A DNA stretch of 64,000 bases from contig NIOB01000006.1 of NCBI GenBank assembly GCA_002189105.1, positions 186,001 through 250,000 of the forward strand, given 5' to 3'. Each line of letters opens with the position of its first letter. Positions within the stretch are counted from its first letter, which is position 1. This DNA comes from Saccharibacillus soli. GTDB lineage: Bacteria > Bacillota > Bacilli > Paenibacillales > Paenibacillaceae. The notes below the pieces were generated by a model. That model was not told the DNA's origin, made no database searches, and worked only from the letters and a program-made list of their open reading frames with translations. Shown here one piece after another: positions 25,491 to 34,874 of the stretch. Made by a program: the position numbers and the translations under genes.

Positions 25491-26477
25491 ATGTCGGAAC
25501 TGAGCGGAAGTTTGTTTCAACGTGCGCTTCTGGAAGGCGGATTTGGTCCGCGCTTTCAGGCCTATTATTATAAACAGTGGAATACTTACCGGATGGATTA
25601 TCATCACCATGACTCGACGGAGATCATGTATCTGATGACGGGAAGCTGTAGAGTGGATGTCATCGACGCCTCGGGACATGAAGAACGACATGCACTCAAA
25701 AAAGGAGAATTGATTCTGCTCGATGCCAACGTCCCACATCGTTTGATCGTCGAAGAGGGCGTCTCCTGCCGGATGCTGAACGTGGAGTTTGCTTTTGCCC
25801 CCATAGAAGCCCGGGATGAAACGACCATCCGCATCGGTACGCTGGCTCAGGAAGAACCTGCACTGGCTGAACTGCTGCAATCCCCGTTTACCCGTCTTGT
25901 GCTGCCGGACCCGGAGGAGATCCTGCATACGCTCAAAGCACTGGTGCTGGAGCTGGATCGGGTGCAGGGCGGACAGGGAGTGATGGTGCGTCTGTTGTTC
26001 GCTGAACTGCTGCTGCGTCTGGCTCGGCTGTGGCGCGAACAGCTAACCCCCAGCCGTCAGCATGCCCATCACTACATTCGTAAAGCAACGGAGTATCTGC
26101 ATCAGAATTACGATCGCAGCATCCGGGTTGAAGAGATCGCGGCGGCTGTTAATCTGCATCCCGGTTATTTGCATCGGCTGTTCAGGCAGCATACCGGGCG
26201 GACGCTGACGGATTATCTCAATGCCCTGCGGATGGATAAGGCGAAGATGCTGCTGGCGGGCAGCGGCATCCCCATCGCGGATGTGGCTGATTACGTGGGA
26301 ATCGCCAGTCGGCAGTATTTTCACCAGCTGTTTCGCAAGTATACAGGCTGTACGCCAAGCGAATACCGGGAACGCATCGAACATGACTCCTGGAAGCGCC
26401 CGGCGTGGAATCCTGTACAGGTAGAACCTCAGCCGGAGAACGAATCGCAGTCTCGGGAAAAAGGTGAGAATATTTGA
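25491..26477 (+). CDS. AraC-family regulator with cupin sensor domain
   Basis: A 328-residue transcription factor. Residues ~20-150 form a cupin-like sugar-binding domain (YHHHDSTEIMYLMTGSC), and the C-terminal ~100 residues hold two helix-turn-helix motifs (IRVEEIAAAVNLHPGYLHRL and IADVADYVGIASRQYFHQLF). GAGAGGAGG precedes the start. It lies 123 bases before a GH4 glycosidase gene and most likely activates it in response to the matching sugar, as for MsmR- or MelR-like regulators. Confidence 0.9.
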   Translation: MSELSGSLFQRALLEGGFGPRFQAYYYKQWNTYRMDYHHHDSTEIMYLMTGSCRVDVIDASGHEERHALKKGELILLDANVPHRLIVEEGVSCRMLNVEFAFAPIEARDETTIRIGTLAQEEPALAELLQSPFTRLVLPDPEEILHTLKALVLELDRVQGGQGVMVRLLFAELLLRLARLWREQLTPSRQHAHHYIRKATEYLHQNYDRSIRVEEIAAAVNLHPGYLHRLFRQHTGRTLTDYLNALRMDKAKMLLAGSGIPIADVADYVGIASRQYFHQLFRKYTGCTPSEYRERIEHDSWKRPAWNPVQVEPQPENESQSREKGENI

Positions 26478-26505
26478 CACTTCTTCGTTAAAACAGTCAC
26501 GATAT

Positions 26506-26519
26506 TGATAACGCTTCCC
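26506..26519 (+). promoter_or_regulatory. Weak cre-like site before the GH4 gene
   Basis: TGATAACGCTTCCC resembles the CcpA-binding cre consensus TGWAANCGNTNWCA with three mismatches. Location, 80 bases before a glycosidase gene, fits carbon catabolite control. Confidence 0.3.
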
Positions 26520-26600
26520 CAGTTCCTCCTGCTAAGATGAACGTGGACATAGACTTGGACTTGACCATCATCCAACAAGGCAGCGAAAGGGGCGGCAGCG

Positions 26601-28112
26601 ATGTCATTTAAAGTGGCTTTTATCGGGGCAGGAAGCATTGGATTCACCAGGGGATTGCTGCGTGACCTGCTGAGTGTACCTGAATTTGCAGATATTGAAG
26701 TGTCCTTCATGGACATCGACTCACGCAATCTCGATATGGTAACGGAGCTGTGCCAGCGGGATATTCAGGAGAACGGACTCTCGATTCAGATCGCTCCAAC
26801 AACGGATCGGCGCGAAGCGCTCAAGGGAGCGAAGTACGTATTTTGTACAATTCGGGTCGGGGGCTTGGAAGCCTTCGCCACTGACGTCGATATTCCGCTC
26901 AAGTACGGCGTGGATCAGTGCGTGGGTGATACGCTCTGCGCAGGCGGGATCATGTATGGACAGCGCGGCATCGCCGAGATGATGGAGATCTGCCGGGACA
27001 TCCGCGAGAACGCGGCGCCGGATGTTCTGCTGCTCAACTACTCCAATCCGATGGCGATGCTCACATGGGCGTGCAATAAATACGGCGGCGTACGTACGAT
27101 CGGGCTGTGCCACGGCGTGCAGCACGGACATCATCAGATTGCGGAAGTATATGGACTCGACAAAAAAGACGTGGACATCATCTGCGCGGGCATCAATCAC
27201 CAGACCTGGTACATCTCCGCCAAGCATGAGGGCCGCGATCTGACGGAAGGACTGCTGGAAGCGTTCGAGCAGCATCCGGAGTACAGCCGAACGGAGAAGG
27301 TGCGGATCGATATGCTGCGCCGCTTCGGTTATTACAGCACGGAATCGAACGGTCATCTCAGCGAATATGTCCCGTGGTACCGCAAGCGGGCAGATGAGAT
27401 TCAGGACTGGATCGATCTGGGCAGCTGGATCAATGGCGAGACGGGCGGTTATCTGCGGGTCTGCACGGAAGGACGTAATTGGTTCGAGACTGATTTTCCC
27501 AACTGGCTCAAAGACCCGGCGTTCGAGTATGGAGCGGAGCATCGGGGTGAAGAACATGGTTCGTATATCGTCGAAGGTCTGGAGACGGGACGCGTCTATC
27601 GCGGACATTTTAATACCGTGAACAATGGAGTGATCGCCAACCTGCCCGATGACGCGATCATCGAAGCTCCGGGCTATGTGGATCGCAATGGCATCTCCAT
27701 GCCGCTCGTCGGTGAACTGCCGCTTGGGCCGGCTGCGGTGTGCAATGTGAGCATTTCCGTGCAGCGTCTTGCGGTGGAAGCGGCCATTCACGGCGATGAC
27801 AAGCTGCTGCGTCAGGCCTTTATGATGGACCCGCTCGTCGGAGCGGTCTGCAATCCCAAGGAGATCTGGCAGATGGTCGATGAGATGCTGGTCGCTGGCG
27901 AGAAATGGCTTCCGCAGTACGGTGAAGCGATCGCGGCTGCGAAGGAACGTCTGGCTTCCGGCAACCTGATCCCAACCCGCGAAGGCAACAAGGGCGCAGC
28001 GCGGCTCAAGGTGAAGACAGTCGAAGAGATGCAGCAGGACCGTGAAGCGGCGAACAAGAACGCAGGCGAGTCGGATAAAGGCAAAGACCGGGAGAAGGTC
28101 GCGCAGGAGTAG
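26601..28112 (+). CDS. melA: GH4 family alpha-galactosidase/alpha-glucosidase
   Basis: A 503-residue NAD- and Mn-dependent glycosidase. The nucleotide loop GAGSIGFTR is near residues 9-17; the Mn ligands are predicted as C170 (LCHGVQHG) and H200 (INHQTW), and SNPMAMLTWA is a family block. GH4 enzymes act by oxidation-elimination on alpha-glycosides. The last ~40 residues are a charged tail (Glu, Lys, Ala) beyond the usual ~450-residue length. The symbol is tentative, as alpha-glucosidase activity is also possible. AAAGGGG precedes the start. Regulated probably by the adjacent AraC protein. Confidence 0.85.
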   Translation: MSFKVAFIGAGSIGFTRGLLRDLLSVPEFADIEVSFMDIDSRNLDMVTELCQRDIQENGLSIQIAPTTDRREALKGAKYVFCTIRVGGLEAFATDVDIPLKYGVDQCVGDTLCAGGIMYGQRGIAEMMEICRDIRENAAPDVLLLNYSNPMAMLTWACNKYGGVRTIGLCHGVQHGHHQIAEVYGLDKKDVDIICAGINHQTWYISAKHEGRDLTEGLLEAFEQHPEYSRTEKVRIDMLRRFGYYSTESNGHLSEYVPWYRKRADEIQDWIDLGSWINGETGGYLRVCTEGRNWFETDFPNWLKDPAFEYGAEHRGEEHGSYIVEGLETGRVYRGHFNTVNNGVIANLPDDAIIEAPGYVDRNGISMPLVGELPLGPAAVCNVSISVQRLAVEAAIHGDDKLLRQAFMMDPLVGAVCNPKEIWQMVDEMLVAGEKWLPQYGEAIAAAKERLASGNLIPTREGNKGAARLKVKTVEEMQQDREAANKNAGESDKGKDREKVAQE

Positions 28113-28174
28113 GGCAAGAGCAAGAGTGCAAGGGCTTGTTCCCATTCACTTGTTCACATTCAGAGGTATCAAGA

Positions 28175-28213
28175 AAAAGCGAAAGTTTCCGCCTGCGCGG
28201 GACTTTCGCTTTT
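28175..28213. terminator. Bidirectional terminator
   Basis: A perfect 12-bp stem (28175-28186 with 28202-28213) with A-run and T-run on either side, between convergent genes. Confidence 0.85.
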
Positions 28214-28224
28214 GGTGTTTCCTA

Positions 28225-28269
28225 TTTTGTGAATGAAGGTTTTGTGAATGAAAGTTTTGCAGATGAAGG
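28225..28269. repeat. 15-bp tandem repeat, 3 copies
   Basis: Units at 28225, 28240 and 28255 follow TTTTGTGAATGAAGG; the second has one change and the third two or three. It lies between the terminator and the end of the PfpI-like gene. Confidence 0.9.
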
Positions 28270-28283
28270 GCTGCCATCACCAA

Positions 28284-28916
28284 TTAAGCTTGGGCCTGCA
28301 TGGACGCCATGAGAGCATGGAAGTGGGAAGCGTCGCCCGTGCTGAAATACTGATACCAGGCTTCCAGCGTTTCTTCGCGGAAGACATCCAGCAGCGCGAG
28401 CACCTCACGAGCGAGCAGCAGTCCTCCCGCTGATCCGGCCGTGATGAGGCTGCCATCCGTGACCACCTGCTCATCCCGATAATGGGTAGAGCCTTGATAC
28501 GCCGGGCAGCTCCACTCCAAATATCCCGGCCCATTGCTGGTGTGGGGACGATGGTCCAGAATCCCGTGATTAGCCAGCGCAGCGGTAGCTCCGCAGATGG
28601 CGGCGACGGGGCTTCCTGCACCCAGCAGTTCCTTGGCCTTGGTGAGGATCGGCAGATGCTTGGCATCCTGCCAGGTGTTGGCTCCGGGCAGTAGCAGAAT
28701 GGCGGATGTATCAAGCGTCATCTCTTCTGCGGTCAGATCGGGCAGGATCTTCATTCCGCCCATCGTCGTGATGGGATCGCTGGATGCTCCAACCGTCTGG
28801 ACAGGCAGGCGACTGCCGGGTGTTTTGAAATATTGACCGGAGTTGAGCTGTGCAGTGACCCATCCCAGCTCCCAATCAGCCATAGTATCGAGTACATAGA
28901 CATAAGCGTATTTCAT
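28284..28916 (-). CDS. DJ-1/PfpI family protein
   Basis: A 210-residue protein of the DJ-1/PfpI superfamily. The nucleophile-elbow cysteine is C108 in AAICGATAALA, after LLLPGANTW. Similar Bacillus proteins (YoaZ type) are stress-related; deglycase, chaperone or amidase activity cannot be told from sequence. AAGGAGG precedes the ATG. Single gene, using the bidirectional terminator downstream. Confidence 0.85.
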   Translation of the reverse strand: MKYAYVYVLDTMADWELGWVTAQLNSGQYFKTPGSRLPVQTVGASSDPITTMGGMKILPDLTAEEMTLDTSAILLLPGANTWQDAKHLPILTKAKELLGAGSPVAAICGATAALANHGILDHRPHTSNGPGYLEWSCPAYQGSTHYRDEQVVTDGSLITAGSAGGLLLAREVLALLDVFREETLEAWYQYFSTGDASHFHALMASMQAQA

Positions 28917-29003
28917 CGTTCCTCCTTGGAATTACGTGGTGATTGCCTGAGCAACAAACCAAGGATAACGGTTCAACGTGGACAACAGTATGTCGAAGAT
29001 TCC

Positions 29004-29720
29004 TCAAGGCTTCAAGAGTTTGCGAATCTCATCGTTCACCTGGTACTCCTCGCGGAATCTAACCTGTTCGCCATCGTCTTCCAGCCTGAACATAACCTGC
29101 ACCGGTTCTCCCGTGTCCAACACGACCTGATAAAAGGCAGGGTCCTGCTGACTGTTAGCGCGATATTCCGGGGTATGCACAGCCTGCTGGAGGTAGGTGA
29201 GGAAAGTCCTGCTTTCGCTTCCGGTCAAGACTTGCAGCGGCTTCACTTCGCCCCAGCGGTAGATCGAGACGGAGGAGGGGTTGGCCTGAAGAACAGCATC
29301 GAAGTCTTCTTGTGGCAGCTTGTCGCTTTGTTCGCGTACATACAGTTTGTAGCCGCCGATTTGCTGCTCATCGGGCGTCGCAATCAACTCTTCCGGGGCA
29401 AAGCCGGTGACTGCATACAGTTTGGTGCCTTTCTCCAGATAAGCGGCATCTCCCGAGCGGCTGCGATAAGCGGAATCCGTGATGTTCCCGTCCAGCTTCT
29501 GGGTGACCTCTCCTACAACAGTCTGGGTCACTTGATTGGGATCACGCAGTACGCCATGGGATAGGCCGATGTAGCTTGTGTCGTTGATGGTAACGAAGTC
29601 GATCCAGTCGATGATAGTTCCATAGCGTGGAGCCGAACAGCCTGCGGTAACAAGCAGACAGAGCAGCAGAATGATGGGGATCGGGCCGATTCGTCTTTTG
29701 CCAACTCTTCTTCTCTGCAT
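29004..29720 (-). CDS. Lipoprotein, function unknown
   Basis: A 238-residue lipoprotein: a basic start (MQRRRVGKRR), hydrophobic core and lipobox LLVTAGC, then a ~210-residue extracellular domain without a recognised family. The ATG at 29720 is chosen because AAGGGGG precedes it; an in-frame ATG at 29744 has none. It is divergent from the TetM-like GTPase gene with about 100 bases between them. Confidence 0.7.
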   Translation of the reverse strand: MQRRRVGKRRIGPIPIILLLCLLVTAGCSAPRYGTIIDWIDFVTINDTSYIGLSHGVLRDPNQVTQTVVGEVTQKLDGNITDSAYRSRSGDAAYLEKGTKLYAVTGFAPEELIATPDEQQIGGYKLYVREQSDKLPQEDFDAVLQANPSSVSIYRWGEVKPLQVLTGSESRTFLTYLQQAVHTPEYRANSQQDPAFYQVVLDTGEPVQVMFRLEDDGEQVRFREEYQVNDEIRKLLKP

Positions 29721-29821
29721 CCTTTGTACCCCCTTTTTCTTCATAAACGCGCTTGACCCCGATAATGTTTCCCGAGTACGGTACATACAGAAGTGCGATT
29801 TCGCCGAAGAGGAGCTTTTCC

Positions 29822-31861
29822 ATGAATAAAACGATTGGCATGCTGGCTCATGTGGACGCGGGCAAGACGACGTTCGCCGAGCAGCTGCTGTACCATACAC
29901 ACAGTATTCAGAGCCGCGGACGGGTGGATCATCAGGATGCGTTTCTGGACAACCATGAGATTGAACGGGCACGCGGGATTACGGTATTCGCGGGACAGGC
30001 AGTTATGACATACAAGGGTTCGACCTATTATCTGCTGGATACCCCCGGGCACGTCGATTTCTCGACAGAGATGGAACGTGCGCTGCGTACGATGGATTAT
30101 GCCGTTGTGCTGCTGAGCGCGGTTGAAGGCGTGGAGGGACATACGGAAACGGTCTGGCAGCTGCTGCGGCGCTACGGGATTCCGGCGTTCTTTTTTATCA
30201 ACAAAACGGATCGGGCCGGAGCGGACGTCGCGCGAGTGATGGGTGAGATTCGCAGTCTGCTGACGGAAGACGCTGTGGATCTGACCGAGACGCTGACCCT
30301 GATCCCCCATGACGAAGAAGGCACCGAAGCTTCGGTGAGGCTGGACGATTCGCTGAAGTCTTTTCTCGCCGAGCGGGATGAGCAGCTGCTGGAAGATTAT
30401 CTGGAAGACGCGCTGACACCCGAGCAGTGGGCATCCGTGCTGATTCGCATGATTCGGGACGGCCATGTCTATCCATGTCTGCATGGTTCGGCGCTGCTGG
30501 ATATTGGGGTTACTGATTTTCTGGCGAAGTTTGATCGTCTGACCGTTACGGATTATGGACAGAACGATACAGCGGATGAACCGGCATCGCAGGAGGCCTT
30601 CGCCGGTTATGTCTATAAGATCGGGCATGATGGGAACGGTACGAGACTGACTTATATCAAGGCACTGAAGGGGGCACTGGGAGTCAGGGAGTTTGTGTCG
30701 TATGCAGGCAGCCCAAGTGGAGAGGAAGCGGCCAGCGAAGCCGTCATTACGGAGAGGGTAACCGGTATTCGTCTCTACAGCGGCGATCGGCCTACGCAGG
30801 TCGAAGGAGTGCGAGCGGGCGAGCTGTTCGCGGTGACCGGATTGTCTGCGGCGCAGGCTGGAGCAGGCGTTGGCGAGCAGCATGGCGAACCGATGCCATT
30901 TGAGATGACGCCGACCCTGACAGTAAGCGTTGATTTCCCACGGGAGCTGCCGCCCAGGGAAGTGCTGCGTACTTTCCGTATGTTGGAGGCCGAAGATCCG
31001 GCGCTGGGGGTGATCTGGGAAGAGGAGCTTCAGCAGCTGCATATTCGCGTGATGGGGGCCATTCAGCTTGAGGTACTGACCAGCGTGTTGGCAGAACGAT
31101 TTGGCATGAACGTGGTTTTTGGTGCACCGGAAATTCTGTATCGGGAGACGATTGCTTCGCCGGTGACGGGCTATGGACATTTTGAACCGCTGCGGCATTA
31201 CGCCGAGGTGCATCTGCGCCTTGAACCGGGTGAACGAGGCAGCGGCGTTGTCTTCGAGGATGCCTGTCATGCGGATGAGCTATCTGTTGGCTATCGCAAT
31301 CTGGTCGGTCAGCATGTGCTGGAGCATGAACATCACGGCCTGCTCACCGGTTCGCCGCTGACGGATGTGAAGGTGACGCTCCTCATTGGACGGGCGCATA
31401 ACAAACACACGCACGGCGGAGATTTCCGGGAGGCGACGTTCCGGGCACTGCGGCAGGGACTGGAGCAGGCGGAGAATATCCTGCTGGAGCCGTGTTACCG
31501 CTTCCGTATCCGTATGGAGTTGGAGCATATTGGACGCGTCATGACCGATGTGCAGCAGGCACACGGGACGTTTGACCCGCCGGAGACCAGTGAGACGCAT
31601 CTGCTGCTGACAGGCATCGTGCCGGCGGCTACTTTTATGAATTATGCTGTCGAGATGGCATCTTATACCCGGGGAAGAGGAATGTTGAGCTTGTCCTATG
31701 GGGGTTATCTGCCATGTCACAATACGGAGGAGGTCATCCAGCGGCGAGGCTATGACAAGAACGCTGATCCGCTGTATACGTCTTCGTCGATCTTCTGCGC
31801 CAAGGGCGCGGGGTATTCGGTTCCCTGGGATGAGGCGGAGGCGGCGATGCATCTGTTGTAA
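29822..31861 (+). CDS. TetM-like ribosomal-protection GTPase (EF-G family)
   Basis: A 679-residue translation GTPase. G1 is AHVDAGKTT (residues 9-17), G3 DTPGH (73-77), G4 NKTD (127-130), followed by EF-G-like domains II to V. The C-terminal FCAKGAGYSVPWDEA resembles the end of TetM-class proteins rather than EF-G. Such proteins bind the ribosome and can dislodge tetracycline, but many chromosomal Paenibacillaceae copies are of unproven function. The ATG at 29822 follows GAGGAG. Length (about 640-680) fits. It is not linked to any mobile element here, so it is likely intrinsic. Confidence 0.88.
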   Translation: MNKTIGMLAHVDAGKTTFAEQLLYHTHSIQSRGRVDHQDAFLDNHEIERARGITVFAGQAVMTYKGSTYYLLDTPGHVDFSTEMERALRTMDYAVVLLSAVEGVEGHTETVWQLLRRYGIPAFFFINKTDRAGADVARVMGEIRSLLTEDAVDLTETLTLIPHDEEGTEASVRLDDSLKSFLAERDEQLLEDYLEDALTPEQWASVLIRMIRDGHVYPCLHGSALLDIGVTDFLAKFDRLTVTDYGQNDTADEPASQEAFAGYVYKIGHDGNGTRLTYIKALKGALGVREFVSYAGSPSGEEAASEAVITERVTGIRLYSGDRPTQVEGVRAGELFAVTGLSAAQAGAGVGEQHGEPMPFEMTPTLTVSVDFPRELPPREVLRTFRMLEAEDPALGVIWEEELQQLHIRVMGAIQLEVLTSVLAERFGMNVVFGAPEILYRETIASPVTGYGHFEPLRHYAEVHLRLEPGERGSGVVFEDACHADELSVGYRNLVGQHVLEHEHHGLLTGSPLTDVKVTLLIGRAHNKHTHGGDFREATFRALRQGLEQAENILLEPCYRFRIRMELEHIGRVMTDVQQAHGTFDPPETSETHLLLTGIVPAATFMNYAVEMASYTRGRGMLSLSYGGYLPCHNTEEVIQRRGYDKNADPLYTSSSIFCAKGAGYSVPWDEAEAAMHLL

Positions 31862-32002
31862 GACAGCTTCGGATTCTTCACCAGGCAGGTTCCATCTTCG
31901 CAGTGGAAAGTCGCTCCATATTGCGTGATCCATGAAACGGCGTTATCCTTAAATGAAGGCTTGTTACTCTACCAAATTCATAAGGAATCGAGCGATAAAT
32001 TC

Positions 32003-32752
32003 ATGATTACACTCAAAAGCGAACGCGAAATTGCGATGATGGATGCCGCCGGAGATGTTCTGGCAGCCTGTCATAAAGAGATTGCCAAGATGATTAAACC
32101 GGGCATTACGACGATGGAGATTGACCGGTTCGTGGAGAAGTTCCTGAAGCAGCACGGCGCAAAGCCGGAGCAGAAGGGCTACAACGGTTATGAATATGCG
32201 ACCTGTGCGTCAATCAATGATGAAGTCTGTCACGGGTTCCCGCGCCGCCAGCCGCTCAAGAGCGGCGACATCGTTACGATCGACATGGTCGTCAACCTCA
32301 ATGGGGCGCTGGCAGATTCGGCCTGGACGTATGCGGTTGGCGAGGTGTCCGAAGAGGATCAACGGCTGATGGATGTGACGCTTCGGGCCTTGGAGCTGGG
32401 CATTGAGCAGGCTGTTGTAGGCAACCGCCTGGGCGATATTGGCCATGCGATCCAGAGTTATGCTGAAGGCGAAGGGTTCTCCGTGGTACGTGAGTATACG
32501 GGGCACGGCATTGGGCCAACCATCCATGAGAAGCCGCAGGTGCTGCATTACGGCGAGCCGGGCAAAGGCCAACGTCTCAAGGAAGGCATGGTCATTACCA
32601 TCGAGCCGATGGTTAACGCTGGAGTCTGGCAGACCAAACGCGATGATAACGGCTGGACAGCACGTACGGAAGATGGACGTAATTCGGCGCAATATGAGCA
32701 TACCCTGGCAATTACCAAGGATGGACCACGAATTTTGACTTCGCAGGGCTGA
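32003..32752 (+). CDS. map: Methionine aminopeptidase, type I
   Basis: A 249-residue type I enzyme that removes the starting methionine from new proteins. Metal ligands fit D94, D105, H168, E201 and E232, with H77 (VCHGFP) as the usual active-site histidine. Length is typical. The ATG at 32003 gives the usual N-terminus MITLKSEREIAMM, though its ribosome site (AAGGAA) is weak and distant. It is away from ribosomal protein genes, so it may be a second copy of the kind Bacillus calls YflG (inference). Confidence 0.92.
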   Translation: MITLKSEREIAMMDAAGDVLAACHKEIAKMIKPGITTMEIDRFVEKFLKQHGAKPEQKGYNGYEYATCASINDEVCHGFPRRQPLKSGDIVTIDMVVNLNGALADSAWTYAVGEVSEEDQRLMDVTLRALELGIEQAVVGNRLGDIGHAIQSYAEGEGFSVVREYTGHGIGPTIHEKPQVLHYGEPGKGQRLKEGMVITIEPMVNAGVWQTKRDDNGWTARTEDGRNSAQYEHTLAITKDGPRILTSQG

Positions 32753-32803
32753 TTACGTTTTTTGCTTGAAGGCTGGGTTTTTGCTGGGCGAAAAGACGCG
32801 CAG

Positions 32804-32847
32804 AAAAAGCACGAAACCGATGAAGATCGGAGCTTCGTGCTCTTTTT
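32804..32847. terminator. Bidirectional terminator
   Basis: Stem AGCACGAA (32808-32815) with TTCGTGCT (32834-32841) plus inner CCGAT pairing; A-run on the left and T-run on the right, between convergent genes. Confidence 0.8.
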
Positions 32848-32875
32848 GTCTATGCGTGGATGCAGTCAAAGCAGC

Positions 32876-33430
32876 TTAGGCATCTTCCATCTGAAGGCCA
32901 AGCTGTTCGCGCAGATGCGCAATGACCATCTCTTCGGTGAACATCTCTTCATCCGACATGGCATGGGCGTAAACCAGTGTACGTCCGTTTACATCAAAAT
33001 AGTCGGCATGCACGTAAAAGTCTTTGCCATTCACTACGGAAGGGCGCTCATCGACGGTGACATAGGCGCTGGCGAAGACATGTTTCTCCGTGTAGCTTCG
33101 CTCACCCCAATCCTTCAGAATCGGCAGATAGACGGACGCAAATTCACCGTCCTGCGGGTTTTCAAGAATAGAGACGATCGGGTCATGTTCCCATACACCC
33201 AGACCTTTGCCATCCAGAACGACGATGCCCATACGCTCCTCATTGGCGAGAAGCATTAGCTTGGTCGGATGCTCTGCATCCGTGGAATAACCTTCGTCCA
33301 CGATGGTGTCCTGGTGCTGGAAGCCATACGTGCGCAGATTCGACGACAGGTTGAAGATGAAAAAGTAGGACAAGAGCAGGGCGGCTACGGCAACGACAAG
33401 AGTAAGCTCGACGCTCCTGCGTACTCTCAT
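32876..33430 (-). CDS. Membrane-anchored hypothetical protein
   Basis: A 184-residue protein with one N-terminal membrane helix (about residues 8-28) after MRVRRSVE and an outer domain of ~150 residues with no family that I recognise. The ATG at 33430 follows AAGGAGGG at a good distance, so longer upstream frames are rejected. It lies downstream of the YtxH-like gene but a terminator separates them. Confidence 0.65.
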   Translation of the reverse strand: MRVRRSVELTLVVAVAALLLSYFFIFNLSSNLRTYGFQHQDTIVDEGYSTDAEHPTKLMLLANEERMGIVVLDGKGLGVWEHDPIVSILENPQDGEFASVYLPILKDWGERSYTEKHVFASAYVTVDERPSVVNGKDFYVHADYFDVNGRTLVYAHAMSDEEMFTEEMVIAHLREQLGLQMEDA

Positions 33431-33563
33431 TGAATCCCTCCTTTTTGTGAATTGAGGCAGGCCAATGGGGTGCAGCATACCGGGCACTCCAGATATAAAA
33501 AGCCCCTCTCTTTCATTGTAAAGGTCTTGAGATTGAAAGGCCAGCTTTTCAGCACATATACGC

Positions 33564-33588
33564 AAAAAGCCGCCCGAAAAGGGCGGCT
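33564..33588 (-). terminator. Terminator of the YtxH-like gene
   Basis: AGCCGCCC with GGGCGGCT around a GAAAA loop, followed on the minus strand by five T. Confidence 0.85.
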
Positions 33589-33628
33589 GATCCAGCATAG
33601 ATATGGACTTGTTTATCCTGCATCAATC

Positions 33629-33982
33629 CTAGATGCTGCCTGCGCTTCCGTCCGTTGGCTTGCCGCCGACTCCCGAAGTGCGAAGCGAGTCCTGAACATC
33701 CGATTTGACGCCGTGAGCGGCTGTGACGGTTTCTTCTTTCAGCTCTTTGACCGCGCCAAGCGTTTCCTTCACTACACCGGTAACTTCCTGACTTTTCTCG
33801 ACCAACGCTTGTCCGCGTTCGTTAATGCTCGGGCCATTCTCACGCAGAGCTTCCACTGCACCCATCACATTGTGGCGAATCTGTTCGCCGCGCTGTGTGG
33901 CTGCGATAACGGCAGCTCCTGCTCCAATTAATGCACCTGCGGCTGCGCCGATTGCGGCAGTCGTAACAAAGGACTTGTCCAT
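33629..33982 (-). CDS. YtxH-like general stress protein
   Basis: A 117-residue protein with an N-terminal glycine/alanine-rich membrane-like segment (AAIGAAAGALIGAGAAVIAA) and a helical, charged remainder, the layout of YtxH-domain proteins. GAAGGGAG precedes the start. A SigB-like promoter lies about 65 bases upstream, in line with the general-stress role of Bacillus relatives. Molecular function unknown. Confidence 0.8.
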   Translation of the reverse strand: MDKSFVTTAAIGAAAGALIGAGAAVIAATQRGEQIRHNVMGAVEALRENGPSINERGQALVEKSQEVTGVVKETLGAVKELKEETVTAAHGVKSDVQDSLRTSGVGGKPTDGSAGSI

Positions 33983-34048
33983 GATAAAAGCTCCCTTCGA
34001 TTCCGGGCTGTACGCCTGGGCGGCCAGCCTCGTTTTCTTTGCTCTTTA

Positions 34049-34073
34049 TTACCCCGAGTGAGACGTTTCTAAC
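34049..34073 (-). promoter_or_regulatory. Candidate SigB promoter of the YtxH-like gene
   Basis: Minus strand GTTAGA at 34073-34068, 13-base spacer, GGGTAA at 34054-34049. Confidence 0.5.
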
Positions 34074-34214
34074 AAGGAACATTGTCAGCACCCGACAAGC
34101 AAGAGCGCCAGAGCCCAGAATCTTGGCTGGATTGACGATTCCGCCTGGACTGCGCAGAATACAGAAGAGAACAATTTCGTAACGTTTGAAATTTTTTGAA
34201 TAGAGGAGACTACG

Positions 34215-34874
34215 ATGAATATTCAACACCACGATCAACGGATTGAATTTCATGTCGAATATGCCAAACGCAAAAAGATCTACGTACAGATGGACCCGAA
34301 TGGGCTGGTGACGGTCAAAGCGCCCAACGGGATGGATGAAGAACAGATTCAGGCGGCAGTCGCTGCGCAGGCCGAGCGGATTCTGGAGATTCGATCCAGG
34401 TTGGAAAAAGCAAGCGAAGCTCCCAAGCCGAGAGAATACCGGGAAGGCAGCGAAGGTGAATTTCTGCATTTGGGACGCCGCTGCCGTCTGGAGGAATTGA
34501 TCCCGACCGAAGGACGCACGGAGGAACAGCTGCGCGCGGATCTCAAGAAATTTTATTTTTCCAGCTGCAAAAAGGTCGTGAATGAACGCATCGGCGCTTA
34601 TGCCAAGCAGCTCAAAGCGGAGCCCAAATCGATCGACATCATCGAATCCACCACCAAGTGGGGCAGCTGCGACTCGCGCAAACGTCTCAATTTCAACTAT
34701 CTGCTGGCGATGGCTCCGGTCTACGCGATTGATTATGTTATTGTGCATGAATTATGCCACATCCATCATATGAACCACGATCGCTCATTCTGGCGCAAGC
34801 TGGGCAGTATCCTGCCGGATTACAAGGAACGGGAGGCCTATCTGAATCGATACGGACGTTTCATGGTGATGTGA
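34215..34874 (+). CDS. YgjP-like zinc metallopeptidase (DUF45)
   Basis: A 219-residue soluble protein of the YgjP/SprT-like metallopeptidase family. The zinc motif HELCH has H178, E179 and H182, with a likely third ligand H188 in HHMNHDRSFW. The preceding block KWGSCDSRKRLNFNYLL is a strong family mark. AGAGGAG precedes the start. Biological substrate unknown; relatives sit near restriction systems in some genomes, but not here. Confidence 0.9.
   Translation: MNIQHHDQRIEFHVEYAKRKKIYVQMDPNGLVTVKAPNGMDEEQIQAAVAAQAERILEIRSRLEKASEAPKPREYREGSEGEFLHLGRRCRLEELIPTEGRTEEQLRADLKKFYFSSCKKVVNERIGAYAKQLKAEPKSIDIIESTTKWGSCDSRKRLNFNYLLAMAPVYAIDYVIVHELCHIHHMNHDRSFWRKLGSILPDYKEREAYLNRYGRFMVM

Noticed and set aside
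29741-31270. 509-codon minus-strand ORF opposite the TetM-like gene
   Set aside because: The plus-strand protein has all GTPase motifs; the long antisense frame is a by-product of high GC and codon bias.
29822-31861. Acquired tetracycline-resistance gene on a mobile element
   Set aside because: No transposase, integrase or tet leader peptide is near and base composition matches the neighbours, so it looks like a chromosomal relative.
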